Source: Chitinophagaceae bacterium
Lineage (GTDB): Bacteria > Bacteroidota > Bacteroidia > Chitinophagales > Chitinophagaceae
NCBI GenBank assembly: GCA_025455205.1
Contig: JALOMZ010000079.1
Coordinates: 1 to 7,767 of the forward strand
Direction: 5' to 3'
Length of the DNA: 7,767 nt
Shown here: positions 1 to 5,867 of the stretch, piece after piece
Layout: every line of letters begins with the position of its first letter
How positions within the stretch are numbered: the first letter of the stretch is position 1
Notes under the pieces: model-generated
Told to the model about the DNA's origin: nothing
Databases searched by the model: none
What the model saw: only the letters and a program-made list of their open reading frames with translations
Made by a program: the position numbers and the translations under genes

Positions 1-1
1 C

Positions 2-160
2 GGCTATGCCCGACCCAAGACCCTGCAAGGCCTGATGATGGTATATGCCGATGGCCTGCCCTTCCTGAAAACCTGCCTGCTGGGTACGGCCGTATTTGCC
101 ACCCTTTTCTTTGGGGTGAAGGCCGTGCTGGGCGGTCAGCAGGTGGTAAAGGCCGCCTGA
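2..160 (+). CDS. C-terminal end of DUF6580-like membrane protein (5' partial)
   Basis: This frame is open from the window edge to TGA at 158-160 and gives 52 residues. The fragment begins GYARPKTLQGLMMVYADGLP, followed by a hydrophobic stretch (about residues 20-43, LPFLKTCLLGTAVFATLFFG) that reads as the last transmembrane helix, and a short polar tail. The RPKTL-x-GL-x-x-x-YADGLPF pattern followed by a final helix matches what I remember of the Bacteroidota DUF6580 family of small multi-pass putative transport proteins (related to ECF-type substrate-binding components). That assignment rests on recall of the C-terminus only. The reaction or substrate cannot be inferred. The reading frame, stop codon and a strong terminator about 40 bases downstream support a real gene end. 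Confidence 0.6.
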   Translation, partial: GYARPKTLQGLMMVYADGLPFLKTCLLGTAVFATLFFGVKAVLGGQQVVKAA

Positions 161-201
161 GGAAGGCTCCGGAGCCTGATTTATTGACTGTTTTATAGTT
201 C

Positions 202-230
202 AAAAGACCGCCTGGCGGTCTTTTTTTGTT
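202..230 (+). terminator. Intrinsic terminator after the DUF6580-like gene
   Basis: A perfect 10-bp stem, AAAAGACCGC (202-211) with GCGGTCTTTT (215-224), and loop CTG, runs into a seven-T tract (221-227). It lies about 40 bases behind the stop codon at 160 and ends the upstream transcript before the fusA promoter. Confidence 0.9.
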
Positions 231-293
231 GAACAAGCCGGCCTCGCAGGAGCCGTCACCCTGCCACATTCACAAATTCTTTACAAGGTGTTA

Positions 294-323
294 ATTGATT
301 TCGGGCGAGAACCTGTACTTTTG
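294..323 (+). promoter_or_regulatory. Bacteroidota-type promoter for fusA
   Basis: TACTTTTG at 316-323 is a perfect match to the Bacteroidota -7 element TAnnTTTG. ATTG at 294-297 lies 18 bases upstream, in the place of the -33 element (consensus TTTG, spacing about 19). Transcription would start near 330, leaving a leader of about 44 bases before the fusA ATG at 374. No strong Shine-Dalgarno sequence precedes that ATG, as is usual in this phylum. Confidence 0.7.
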
Positions 324-373
324 CGCCCTGAAATTTTTAAGGGTAATTCCGCTCATTCAATAAAACGACCACT

Positions 374-445
374 ATGGCCGATCTCAAATTCCGACGCAAT
401 TTTGGACCACCACCACCGAGCGTATTCTGCGCTACACGGGTATGA
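374..445 (+). pseudogene. fusA: Detached N-terminus of fusA (EF-G), out of frame with the main ORF
   Basis: ATG at 374 opens a 23-codon frame. Its first 11 residues, [11 protein letters not shown], are the canonical Bacteroidota EF-G N-terminus. The family continues [21 protein letters not shown], but here base 405 (second base of the glycine codon) runs straight into four ACC threonine codons (406-417) that belong to the -1 frame. The nine residues IAAHIDAGK (27 bases plus the last base of the glycine codon, 28 in total) are absent. The 374 frame therefore reads the ACC repeat as PPPP and stops at TGA 443-445, overlapping the ATG at 442 (ATGA). Either a real deletion or an assembly or sequencing error would produce this. 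The peptide would have no EF-G function by itself. Confidence 0.85.
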
Positions 446-2496
446 TCCACCGCATTGGTGAGGTGCACGAAGGTGCTGCCACCACCGACTGGATGGAACA
501 GGAAAAAGAACGTGGTATCACCATTACCTCTGCAGCGGTGAGCTGCAAGTGGAACTTTCCCACCGACAAGGGCAAGACTACTCCTGAATCAAAAGAGTAC
601 GCTTTCAACATTATTGATACCCCGGGCCACGTGGATTTTACCGTAGAAGTGGAGCGCTCTATGCGTGTTCTCGACGGTTTGATCGCCCTGTTTTCTGCTG
701 TGGATGGTGTTGAACCCCAGTCTGAAACCGTATGGCGCCAGGCCAACCGCTATGGTGTTCCCCGTATCGGCTTCGTAAACAAAATGGACCGTGCCGGCGC
801 CGACTTCCTCAACGTAGTGAAGCAGGTGCGCGAAATGCTGGGCAGCAAGGCCGTTCCCCTGCAACTCCCCATTGGCGCGGAAGACAATTTCCAGGGTGTG
901 GTGGACCTCATCAAAATGAAAGGTATCATCTGGCACATGGAAACCGAAGGCATGACCTTCGACGAGATCGAGATCCCTGCCGATATGAAAGAGGAGGCCG
1001 AACTGTGGCGTGCCCAACTGGTGGAAGCCGTGGCTGAATACGACGACCAGCTGATGGAGAAGTTCTTCGATGATCCGGACAGCATCAGCGAAGCCGAGAT
1101 CCACGAGGCTATCCGCAAGGCTACCATCGACCTGAGCATTGTGCCCATGATGTGCGGTTCTTCCTTTAAGAACAAGGGGGTGCAAACTGCCCTGGATGCC
1201 GTTTGCCGCTACCTGCCTTCACCCATTGATATTCCCCCGGCTCCGGGCGTTAACCCCGATACCGGCGAGGAAATTACCCGCAAGGCCGACCCCAAGGAGC
1301 CTTTTGCAGCCCTGGCCTTCAAGATCATGACCGACCCCTTCGTAGGTCGCCTGGCCTTCTTCCGCTGTTACAGCGGCCACCTCGATGCCGGCAGCTATGT
1401 ACGCAACATGCGCAGCGGCAAGAACGAGCGTATCAGCCGTATCATGAAGATGTTTGCCAATAAGCAGAACCCCATCGATTTCATCGAAGCCGGTGATATC
1501 GGTGCTGCCGTTGGTTTCAAGGAAATCAAAACCGGTGATACCCTCTGCGATGAGAACCATCCCATTGTACTGGAGAACATGTTCATCCCCGAGCCGGTAA
1601 TTGCCATTGCCGTGGAACCCAAGACCCAGGCTGATGTTGACAAGATGGGTATGGCCATTGCCAAGCTGGTGGAAGAAGATCCCACCCTGCGGGTAAATAC
1701 CGACGAAGAAACCGGACAGACCATCCTGCGTGGTATGGGTGAACTGCACCTCGAAATCATCGTTGACCGTATGCGTCGCGAATTCAAGGTGGAAGTGAAC
1801 CAGGGTGCCCCGATGGTATCTTATAAAGAAGCTTTCACCGCCACTGTACAGCACCGCGAGGTTCTGAAGAAGCAGACCGGTGGTCGTGGTAAGTTTGCCG
1901 ATATCCAGTTCGAACTGGGCCCCGTAGACCAGGAGTGGCAGGCCGAAAACCCCGACAAGCACTTCCAGTTTGTAAACGACCTGTTTGGTGGCAGCATTCC
2001 GAAGGAATTTGTAGGCCCCATCCAAAAAGGTTTTGAAAACGCGATGGGAACTGGGGTACTGGCCGCTTACCCGGTTGTAAACATGAAAGTGCGCATCTTT
2101 GATGGTAGCTTCCACGCCGTTGACTCTGATGGTATGAGCTTTGAATTGTGTGCCCGCTCCGGTTTCCGCGAGGCTGGCCGCAAAGCCAAGCCGGTACTGC
2201 TTGAGCCCATCATGAAAGTGGAGGTGATCACCCCCGACCAGTACATGGGTGACGTAACCGGTGACCTGAACCGCCGCCGTGGCATGCTGGAAGGCATGGA
2301 CAGCCGTAACAATGCCCAGGTGATCAAGGCCAAAGTGCCCCTGAGCGAAATGTTCGGCTACGTGACCCAGCTGCGCTCACTGAGCTCCGGCCGTGCCACC
2401 AGCACCATGGAATTCAGCCACTATGCCCCCGCCCCCAACAACATTGCCGAAGAGGTGATTGCCAAGCAGAAGGGCAAGCTGAAGGTGGAAGAATAA
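442..2496 (+). CDS. fusA: Elongation factor G lacking its N-terminus and G1/P-loop
   Basis: EF-G is the cytoplasmic GTPase that drives ribosomal translocation and, with RRF, ribosome recycling. The 684-residue ORF keeps all other family landmarks: switch I RGITI (24-28), G3 DTPGH (59-63), G4 NKMD (113-116), a G5-like CGSSFKNKG (238-246), then domains II to V, including the domain IV segment [11 protein letters not shown] and the domain V segment [17 protein letters not shown]. The insert around residues 36-52 (about [17 protein letters not shown]) is typical of Bacteroidota EF-G. Upstream the frame is open to 364 and encodes [12 protein letters not shown] just before M442, but has no start codon. 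The true N-terminus lies at 374 in another frame and the G1 motif AHIDAGKT is missing. Restored, the protein would be about 716 residues. As written it could not bind GTP normally. The long intact remainder argues for a very recent lesion or a sequence error, not an old pseudogene. Confidence 0.93.
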   Translation: MIHRIGEVHEGAATTDWMEQEKERGITITSAAVSCKWNFPTDKGKTTPESKEYAFNIIDTPGHVDFTVEVERSMRVLDGLIALFSAVDGVEPQSETVWRQANRYGVPRIGFVNKMDRAGADFLNVVKQVREMLGSKAVPLQLPIGAEDNFQGVVDLIKMKGIIWHMETEGMTFDEIEIPADMKEEAELWRAQLVEAVAEYDDQLMEKFFDDPDSISEAEIHEAIRKATIDLSIVPMMCGSSFKNKGVQTALDAVCRYLPSPIDIPPAPGVNPDTGEEITRKADPKEPFAALAFKIMTDPFVGRLAFFRCYSGHLDAGSYVRNMRSGKNERISRIMKMFANKQNPIDFIEAGDIGAAVGFKEIKTGDTLCDENHPIVLENMFIPEPVIAIAVEPKTQADVDKMGMAIAKLVEEDPTLRVNTDEETGQTILRGMGELHLEIIVDRMRREFKVEVNQGAPMVSYKEAFTATVQHREVLKKQTGGRGKFADIQFELGPVDQEWQAENPDKHFQFVNDLFGGSIPKEFVGPIQKGFENAMGTGVLAAYPVVNMKVRIFDGSFHAVDSDGMSFELCARSGFREAGRKAKPVLLEPIMKVEVITPDQYMGDVTGDLNRRRGMLEGMDSRNNAQVIKAKVPLSEMFGYVTQLRSLSSGRATSTMEFSHYAPAPNNIAEEVIAKQKGKLKVEE

Positions 2497-2530
2497 TAAT
2501 CTGTAATCCATTGTTTATTATGGCCTTAAT

Positions 2531-2560
2531 AAAAGCCACTGCTTGTGCAGTGGCTTTTTT
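2531..2560 (+). terminator. Intrinsic terminator of fusA
   Basis: A perfect 12-bp stem, AAAAGCCACTGC (2531-2542) with GCAGTGGCTTTT (2547-2558), and a TTGT loop, ends in a six-T run (2555-2560). It starts 35 bases after the fusA stop. The A-run on its left side means it could also work on the opposite strand, but no minus-strand gene reads into it. Confidence 0.93.
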
Positions 2561-2572
2561 ATTATAGATTCG
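2542..2572 (+). promoter_or_regulatory. Possible promoter of the Crp/Fnr gene, overlapping the fusA terminator
   Basis: TAGATTCG (2565-2572) matches the -7 consensus TAnnTTTG except for one base. CTTG (2542-2545) lies exactly 19 bases upstream, in the place of the -33 element TTTG, inside the loop and right arm of the terminator. Transcription would start near 2579, 33 bases before the ATG at 2612. Since both elements are imperfect, this is a suggestion only. Confidence 0.3.
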
Positions 2573-2611
2573 CCTACCACAATCCGATTCAGAACACCCC
2601 AATACCACCAA

Positions 2612-3274
2612 ATGCTTCCCGGAATCGAAGGCCTGTACCATGTGGAGCGATCCAAGACAGCCCTGCCTGAAGGGGTCATCACTCCATCGGCCTTTCTCAA
2701 CGCCATTCACCCCATCAGTGCAAAGGCGGCCCGTTTTGTAGACTCCCGCGCCTTCTTCTGCACCGTGCCCAAGGGCAAACACCTGCTGCGCCAGGGTGTG
2801 GTTTGCCCCTATATGTTCCTGCTGGTAAAAGGGGTGATGCGCTCCTATATCATGGAAGGGAAAAATGAGATCACCACCTGGATCACCAGCGAGAATGAAC
2901 TGATTTCCTCCATCAGCAGCGTTTTCGATCAGCGTCCTTCACAGGAGAATATCCAGGCCCTGGAAGATTGCGCCATGATTGGACTGCCCTATGATGACCT
3001 GGAGACGGCCTACCAGAAGTTCATTGAAGTGAATATCCCCGCCCGTAAAATTCTGCAAATCCTGTACCGCCAGGCGGAAGAAAGGGCCTATATCACCCGG
3101 CTCACCAAGGCCAGCAGCCGCTATGCCTACTATGCCGAGCGCAATCCGGAGATCCTTTCCAGGGTACCGCTCAAGCACATAGCCTCCTTTTTGGGCATGA
3201 AAATGGAGACCCTGAGCCGCCTCCGCGGGGCCATTTCGAAGCATCCACGAGAGGCCGAAACAAAAACAATTTGA
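2612..3274 (+). CDS. Crp/Fnr-family transcriptional regulator
   Basis: This is a 220-residue putative DNA-binding regulator. Residues about 47-131 read as the cyclic-nucleotide-binding-like beta-roll, with the typical hairpin MFLLVKGVMRSYIMEGKNEI. Then comes the dimerisation helix (about 132-165, NIPARKILQILYRQAEERAY) and a C-terminal winged-helix HTH (about 185-206, RVPLKHIASFLGMKMETLSR). The arrangement is that of Bacteroidota Crp/Fnr proteins, many of which bind no cAMP. No N-terminal cysteine cluster for an Fnr-type Fe-S centre is present; the three cysteines (residues 50, 65, 120) are scattered. The effector cannot be named. I chose ATG 2612 because the frame further upstream runs back into the fusA terminator and has only a TTG there. 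The stop codon is embedded in a palindrome (3270-3285) of the kind Crp/Fnr proteins bind, which suggests a local target or autoregulation. Confidence 0.88.
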   Translation: MLPGIEGLYHVERSKTALPEGVITPSAFLNAIHPISAKAARFVDSRAFFCTVPKGKHLLRQGVVCPYMFLLVKGVMRSYIMEGKNEITTWITSENELISSISSVFDQRPSQENIQALEDCAMIGLPYDDLETAYQKFIEVNIPARKILQILYRQAEERAYITRLTKASSRYAYYAERNPEILSRVPLKHIASFLGMKMETLSRLRGAISKHPREAETKTI

Positions 3275-3285
3275 CATTTGTCAAA
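3268..3285. promoter_or_regulatory. Palindrome 1: putative Crp/Fnr-type operator
   Basis: TTTGACA-TT-TGTCAAA (3270-3285) is a perfect 7-bp inverted repeat around a 2-base centre. The inner form TTGAC-N4-GTCAA has the layout of Fnr/DNR/NnrR-class boxes. It overlaps the TGA stop (3272-3274) of the Crp/Fnr gene. The 17-mer AATTTGACATTTGTCAA (3268-3284) recurs exactly at 3381-3397. Sequence, repetition and neighbourhood support an operator; binding by the adjacent protein is inference. Confidence 0.5.
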
Positions 3286-3300
3286 AAAATAAAGAGCCCC

Positions 3301-3326
3301 AAAATCCCGAATTTTCGGGATTGTTT
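3301..3326 (+). terminator. Likely terminator of the Crp/Fnr gene
   Basis: AATCCCGAA (3303-3311) and TTCGGGATT (3314-3322) form a hairpin of up to 9 bp (in practice 7 or so with an A/T loop), followed by GTTTCATTT. It sits about 28 bases behind the stop codon. The T-tract is interrupted, so efficiency is uncertain. Confidence 0.6.
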
Positions 3327-3370
3327 CATTTAAGTAACTGTAAATCAATTATTTGTGCTGTTTCGGTATG

Positions 3371-3419
3371 AAGGGGGCAAAATTTGACATTTGTCAAGTT
3401 ACTCTTTGACCCCTTTTTT
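3371..3419 (+). terminator. Nested hairpin followed by six T (terminator-like)
   Basis: AAGGGGGCAAA (3371-3381) pairs with TTTGACCCCTT (3405-3415) with one G-A mismatch. Its loop contains palindrome 2, which can form a second stem. Six T (3414-3419) follow directly. As RNA this resembles an intrinsic terminator, possibly a second stop for the Crp/Fnr transcript; as DNA it presents two concentric inverted repeats. Which is biologically relevant cannot be decided from sequence alone. Confidence 0.4.
3381..3398. promoter_or_regulatory. Palindrome 2: putative Crp/Fnr-type operator
   Basis: TTTGACA-TT-TGTCAAG (3383-3398) is identical to palindrome 1 over the 17-mer 3381-3397, with 6-bp perfect arms TTGACA/TGTCAA. 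The two copies are 113 bases apart. If used as an Fnr-type activation site centred near -41.5, transcription to the right would begin near 3432 and reach the terminator at 3481-3516 after about 85 bases. It lies inside the loop of a larger inverted repeat, so an RNA-level role is an alternative. Confidence 0.45.
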
Positions 3420-3463
3420 ATGATTAAACATTGATGTTACTTTACACCAGTTCTGAAGCAAAC

Positions 3464-3520
3464 CCCTAAACTTTACCAACAGAGCACCCCTCCTTTCGAC
3501 GGGGTGCTTTTGTTTTAGGG
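3464..3520 (+). terminator. Terminator hairpin with an extra outer stem
   Basis: AGAGCACCCC (3481-3490) pairs with GGGGTGCTTT (3501-3510; one G-U) around a 10-base loop, followed by the T-rich TGTTTT. Outside it CCCTAAA (3464-3470) pairs with TTTAGGG (3514-3520). The Crp/Fnr gene already has a terminator candidate about 180 bases upstream, so this one most likely ends a separate short transcript. No gene on the minus strand would use it. Confidence 0.65.
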
Positions 3521-3656
3521 ATTACCCAAGCTCAGCTTTTTTTTGTTGCGAACACATTTTCACCAGGCAGGTATTCGAACCGGCATGGCAGCACTCTGCC
3601 TTCAACCTGATCTTCGGCCGCCGCTGATATTTGGCCACCCCTTTGTATTTTTCAGG

Positions 3657-4385
3657 ATGCAACTACCACACCCCGAACAGGTTATCCTCCTGGACATTGA
3701 AACCGTATCACAGCAGCCCGATTACCATCAGTTGCCGGCCGACTGGCAGCTGATGTGGGAGGAAAAGACCCGCTGGCAATGGCCCGAGGGAGCCACGGCG
3801 GCAGATTTCTATGCTGAACGGGCGGCCATACTGGCCGAGTTTGGTAAGATCATCTGCATCAGTGTTGGCTATTTCCGAACCGAAGGCACGGCGCTGCAGT
3901 TGCGCCTCAAATCATTTGCTGCTGCCAGTGAGCCCGAGCTGCTCAAGGCATTTGTGCAGGTAATGGGGCAGCTCATACAGTTCAAGAAGACGCGGATGTG
4001 GTTAGCCGGTCACAATATCCGTGAGTTTGATGTGCCCTATCTGTGTCGGCGCCTGCTGGTGAATGGGATGGCCCTGCCGGCCTGGCTCGACTTTCAAAGC
4101 GTAAAGCCCTGGGAAGTGCCCCTGCTGGATACCATGCAGCTGTGGAAGTTTGGCGATTATAAACACTATACCTCCCTCAACCTGCTGGCGGCCTGCCTGG
4201 GCATCCCTTCGCCCAAAGACGACATGCACGGGGGTATGGTGGGTGAGGTGTACTGGAAAGACCAAAACCTGGCACGGATAGTGGAGTATTGTCAGAAAGA
4301 CGTGGTGACCGTTGGGCAGCTGCTGCTCCGGTTTTCCAACATGCCCCTGCTGCAACCGGATCAGGTGGTGGTGCTGCCGGCATAA
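3657..4385 (+). CDS. PolB-like DEDDy 3'-5' exonuclease
   Basis: The 242-residue protein matches the predicted 3'-5' exonucleases related to the proofreading domain of PolB-type polymerases (RNase H-like DnaQ fold). The four acidic residues and the tyrosine of a DEDDy enzyme are visible: ExoI LLDIET (D13, E15), ExoII GHNIREFDVPYL (118-129, D125) and ExoIII YCQKD (Y211, D215). Such enzymes remove 3' nucleotides from DNA or RNA using two metal ions; the exact substrate here is unknown. The protein is a stand-alone exonuclease with no polymerase domain. I chose ATG 3657 because family members start just a few residues before the LDIET motif. ATG 3585 and TTG 3543 are in frame, but the extra residues look non-coding. 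GATATTTG (3626-3633), one base off the -7 consensus, lies at a fitting distance. The gene is convergent with serA and shares the hairpin after its stop. Confidence 0.85.
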   Translation: MQLPHPEQVILLDIETVSQQPDYHQLPADWQLMWEEKTRWQWPEGATAADFYAERAAILAEFGKIICISVGYFRTEGTALQLRLKSFAAASEPELLKAFVQVMGQLIQFKKTRMWLAGHNIREFDVPYLCRRLLVNGMALPAWLDFQSVKPWEVPLLDTMQLWKFGDYKHYTSLNLLAACLGIPSPKDDMHGGMVGEVYWKDQNLARIVEYCQKDVVTVGQLLLRFSNMPLLQPDQVVVLPA

Positions 4386-4427
4386 AAATGCCTTGCTGCC
4401 GGTTTAGATTGGCCGGAAGCAAGGCAT
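4384..4427 (-). terminator. Terminator of serA in the convergent gap
   Basis: ATGCCTTGCT (4388-4397) pairs with AGCAAGGCAT (4418-4427). After one G-A mismatch, an inner CCGG/CCGG stem (4399-4402 with 4413-4416) closes a 10-base loop. Read on the minus strand the stem is followed by five T (complement of 4384-4388), so it mainly ends serA. On the plus strand it starts directly behind the exonuclease stop (4383-4385), but no T-run follows on that side. Confidence 0.85.
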
Positions 4428-4444
4428 GAAAACGATTCACCTTA

Positions 4445-5680
4445 TCAGTACAGAATGCGGGTTCGGATGGTGTGCTTCACCTCCTTCAGCAGCTTGAATG
4501 CCTGGCGGCTCAGTTGCTTGTCTACGTCGAGCACAACATACCCGATATGTTCGTTGGTGGCCAGGTGCTGGCCCAGGATATTGATGTTGGCATTGCTGAG
4601 GGCCGTGTTGATCTCACTCAGCACGCCGGGTACATTCTTATGGATATGCAGGATGCGGTGGGCGCCTTCCAGCGTGGGCAGGCTGAGGGTAGGCACGGTA
4701 TGGCTGCCATAGGTTATGCCTTTTTCGAGGTAGCCCAGCAGTTTGGTGCTCACATCCAGACCAATATTTTCCTGCGCTTCCATGGTACTGCCGCCAATAT
4801 GAGGCGTAAGCAAAACATTGCTCAGTCCCTGCAAAGGGGTGTGGAAGGGATCGCCGTTCTTTTCGGGCTCCACCGGAAACACGTCGATGGCGGCGCCGGC
4901 CATGTCGCCGGCTTTCAGCGCCGCAGCAAGTGCATCAAGGTCCACCACTTCCCCGCGGGCATAGTTGATGAGGATGCTCCCTTTTTTGCATTGCCTGATC
5001 ACCTGTTTGCTGATGAGGTTGCGGGTGCTCTGTGTTTCCGGCACGTGCAGGCTTATGATATCGGCTTTGCCAACCAGCTCTTTCAGGCTTTTGCAGGCTA
5101 TAGCGTTGCCCAGGGGCAGTTTGGTAAGGATATCATAGAAAATCACTTTCATGCCCATGGCTTCTGCCAGCACACTCACCTGGCTGCCGATATTGCCATA
5201 GCCTACCAGGCCCAGGGTCTTGCCCCGCAGTTCATAACTGCCGGAGGCATCCTTCATCCAGTTGCCTTCGTGTGCCGCCTTGTTCTTGTCGGGGATACGG
5301 CGAATGAGCATAATGGCAGCGGCAATAACCAGTTCGGCTACGCTGCGTGTATTGCTGTAGGGGGCATTGAATACGGTAACACCATGCTGTTTGGCGGCGG
5401 TGAGGTCAATCTGGTTCACCCCAATGCAAAAAGCGCCAATGGCCTGCAGTTTGGGGGCATGTTCCAGCACATGGCGGGTAACCTTCGTTTTGCTGCGGAT
5501 GCCCAGCATGTGCACATCCTTCAGCTCGCGGATGAGGGTGTTTTCATCTAAGGCACCCGATACTTTGCGGATATTGGTGTAGCCATGGCTGCGGATATTG
5601 GCGATGGCCGTTTCACTGATGTTTTCCAGCAGGAGGATATTGATCTTTTCCCTGGGATAACTGGTATTCTTGTCCGTCAT
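4445..5680 (-). CDS. serA: D-3-phosphoglycerate dehydrogenase with ACT domain
   Basis: SerA oxidises 3-phosphoglycerate to 3-phosphohydroxypyruvate with NAD, the first step of serine (then glycine and cysteine) synthesis, in the cytoplasm. The 411-residue length equals the E. coli-type enzyme (410). The sequence shows the Rossmann motif GYGNIG (160-165) with acidic D183 at the end of the next strand, the catalytic triad R242 (NYARGE), E271 (PVEPE) and H294 (TPHIGGST), and a C-terminal ACT domain (about 340-411). The residues that bind inhibitory serine in E. coli (H344, N346, N364) correspond to H347, N349 and N367, all kept, so serine feedback control is likely. Start ATG is at 5680-5678. 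The preceding MTDKNTSYPREK is a slightly longer N-terminus than usual, and no better start is seen. It is a single gene between a divergent hydrolase and a convergent exonuclease. Confidence 0.96.
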   Translation of the reverse strand: MTDKNTSYPREKINILLLENISETAIANIRSHGYTNIRKVSGALDENTLIRELKDVHMLGIRSKTKVTRHVLEHAPKLQAIGAFCIGVNQIDLTAAKQHGVTVFNAPYSNTRSVAELVIAAAIMLIRRIPDKNKAAHEGNWMKDASGSYELRGKTLGLVGYGNIGSQVSVLAEAMGMKVIFYDILTKLPLGNAIACKSLKELVGKADIISLHVPETQSTRNLISKQVIRQCKKGSILINYARGEVVDLDALAAALKAGDMAGAAIDVFPVEPEKNGDPFHTPLQGLSNVLLTPHIGGSTMEAQENIGLDVSTKLLGYLEKGITYGSHTVPTLSLPTLEGAHRILHIHKNVPGVLSEINTALSNANINILGQHLATNEHIGYVVLDVDKQLSRQAFKLLKEVKHTIRTRILY

Positions 5681-5696
5681 AGGCCCGCGAATTTAA

Positions 5697-5704
5697 CAAA
5701 GCTT
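5697..5704 (-). promoter_or_regulatory. Weak candidate -7 element for serA
   Basis: On the minus strand AAGCTTTG (complement of 5697-5704) differs from TAnnTTTG by one base and lies 16 bases before the serA ATG, which would give a very short leader. No clear -33 TTTG is seen at the right distance, so this is weak. Confidence 0.22.
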
Positions 5705-5867
5705 CAGCGCACTGCGGGCATATTTCATTCCTCGTTGTGCCAGCTATATGAGCAGCGGGAACAAAAGGGCTGGCAACTGCGTTTTCCAGTGGTTGTGAAA
5801 AAAACTATCGCCAAAAATTCGGGTCTGGATGGGAACCTTGGCGGCGAATGGCCATTTTTGTACGGAT

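Larger units (their letters stand above)
3275..3656. other. 382-base intergenic region rich in inverted repeats, no convincing ORF
   Basis: No protein gene is recognisable here. The stretch holds palindrome 1 at its left edge, the Crp/Fnr terminator (3303-3322), an A/T-rich spacer, palindrome 2 inside a larger hairpin (3371-3419), an 11-codon ORF at 3434-3469 with no support, a strong terminator-like hairpin at 3481-3516 with an additional outer stem, and a weak hairpin AAGC-TCA-GCTT (3528-3538) running into eight T. From about 3585 an in-frame extension of the exonuclease is open, but looks non-coding. The density of structures without a gene suggests a small RNA or a regulatory leader. Confidence 0.5.

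Noticed and set aside
374..445. Programmed ribosomal frameshift in fusA
   Set aside because: A frame change would not restore the missing IAAHIDAGK residues. The sequence lacks coding material, so a deletion or sequence error fits better than recoding.
589..2115. Long minus-strand ORFs opposite fusA
   Set aside because: They arise from the codon bias of fusA on the other strand, and the translations resemble no protein family.
3268..3397. The 17-base repeats as ends of a small mobile element
   Set aside because: The repeats are each palindromic, so they do not define inverted ends. No target duplication or transposase is seen, and the left copy overlaps a normal stop codon. An operator pair is simpler.
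3434..3469. 11-codon ORF before the 3481 hairpin (leader peptide for attenuation)
   Set aside because: No ribosome binding site is visible, the codons are not enriched for any amino acid, and no biosynthetic gene follows.
3561..3600. tRNA T-arm-like sequence on the minus strand (GGTTCGAATACC at 3581-3570)
   Set aside because: The arms beside TTCGAAT do not pair over five bases, and no acceptor stem, D-arm or anticodon arm can be built around it.
3543..3656. N-terminal extension of the exonuclease from TTG 3543 or ATG 3585
   Set aside because: The TTG lies in a T-run behind a hairpin and the added residues look like untranslated sequence. The conserved LDIET motif sits near residue 13 when ATG 3657 is used.
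4472..5551. 359-codon plus-strand ORF opposite serA
   Set aside because: It is the antisense shadow of serA, whose product has every catalytic motif. The plus-strand translation shows no recognisable domain.
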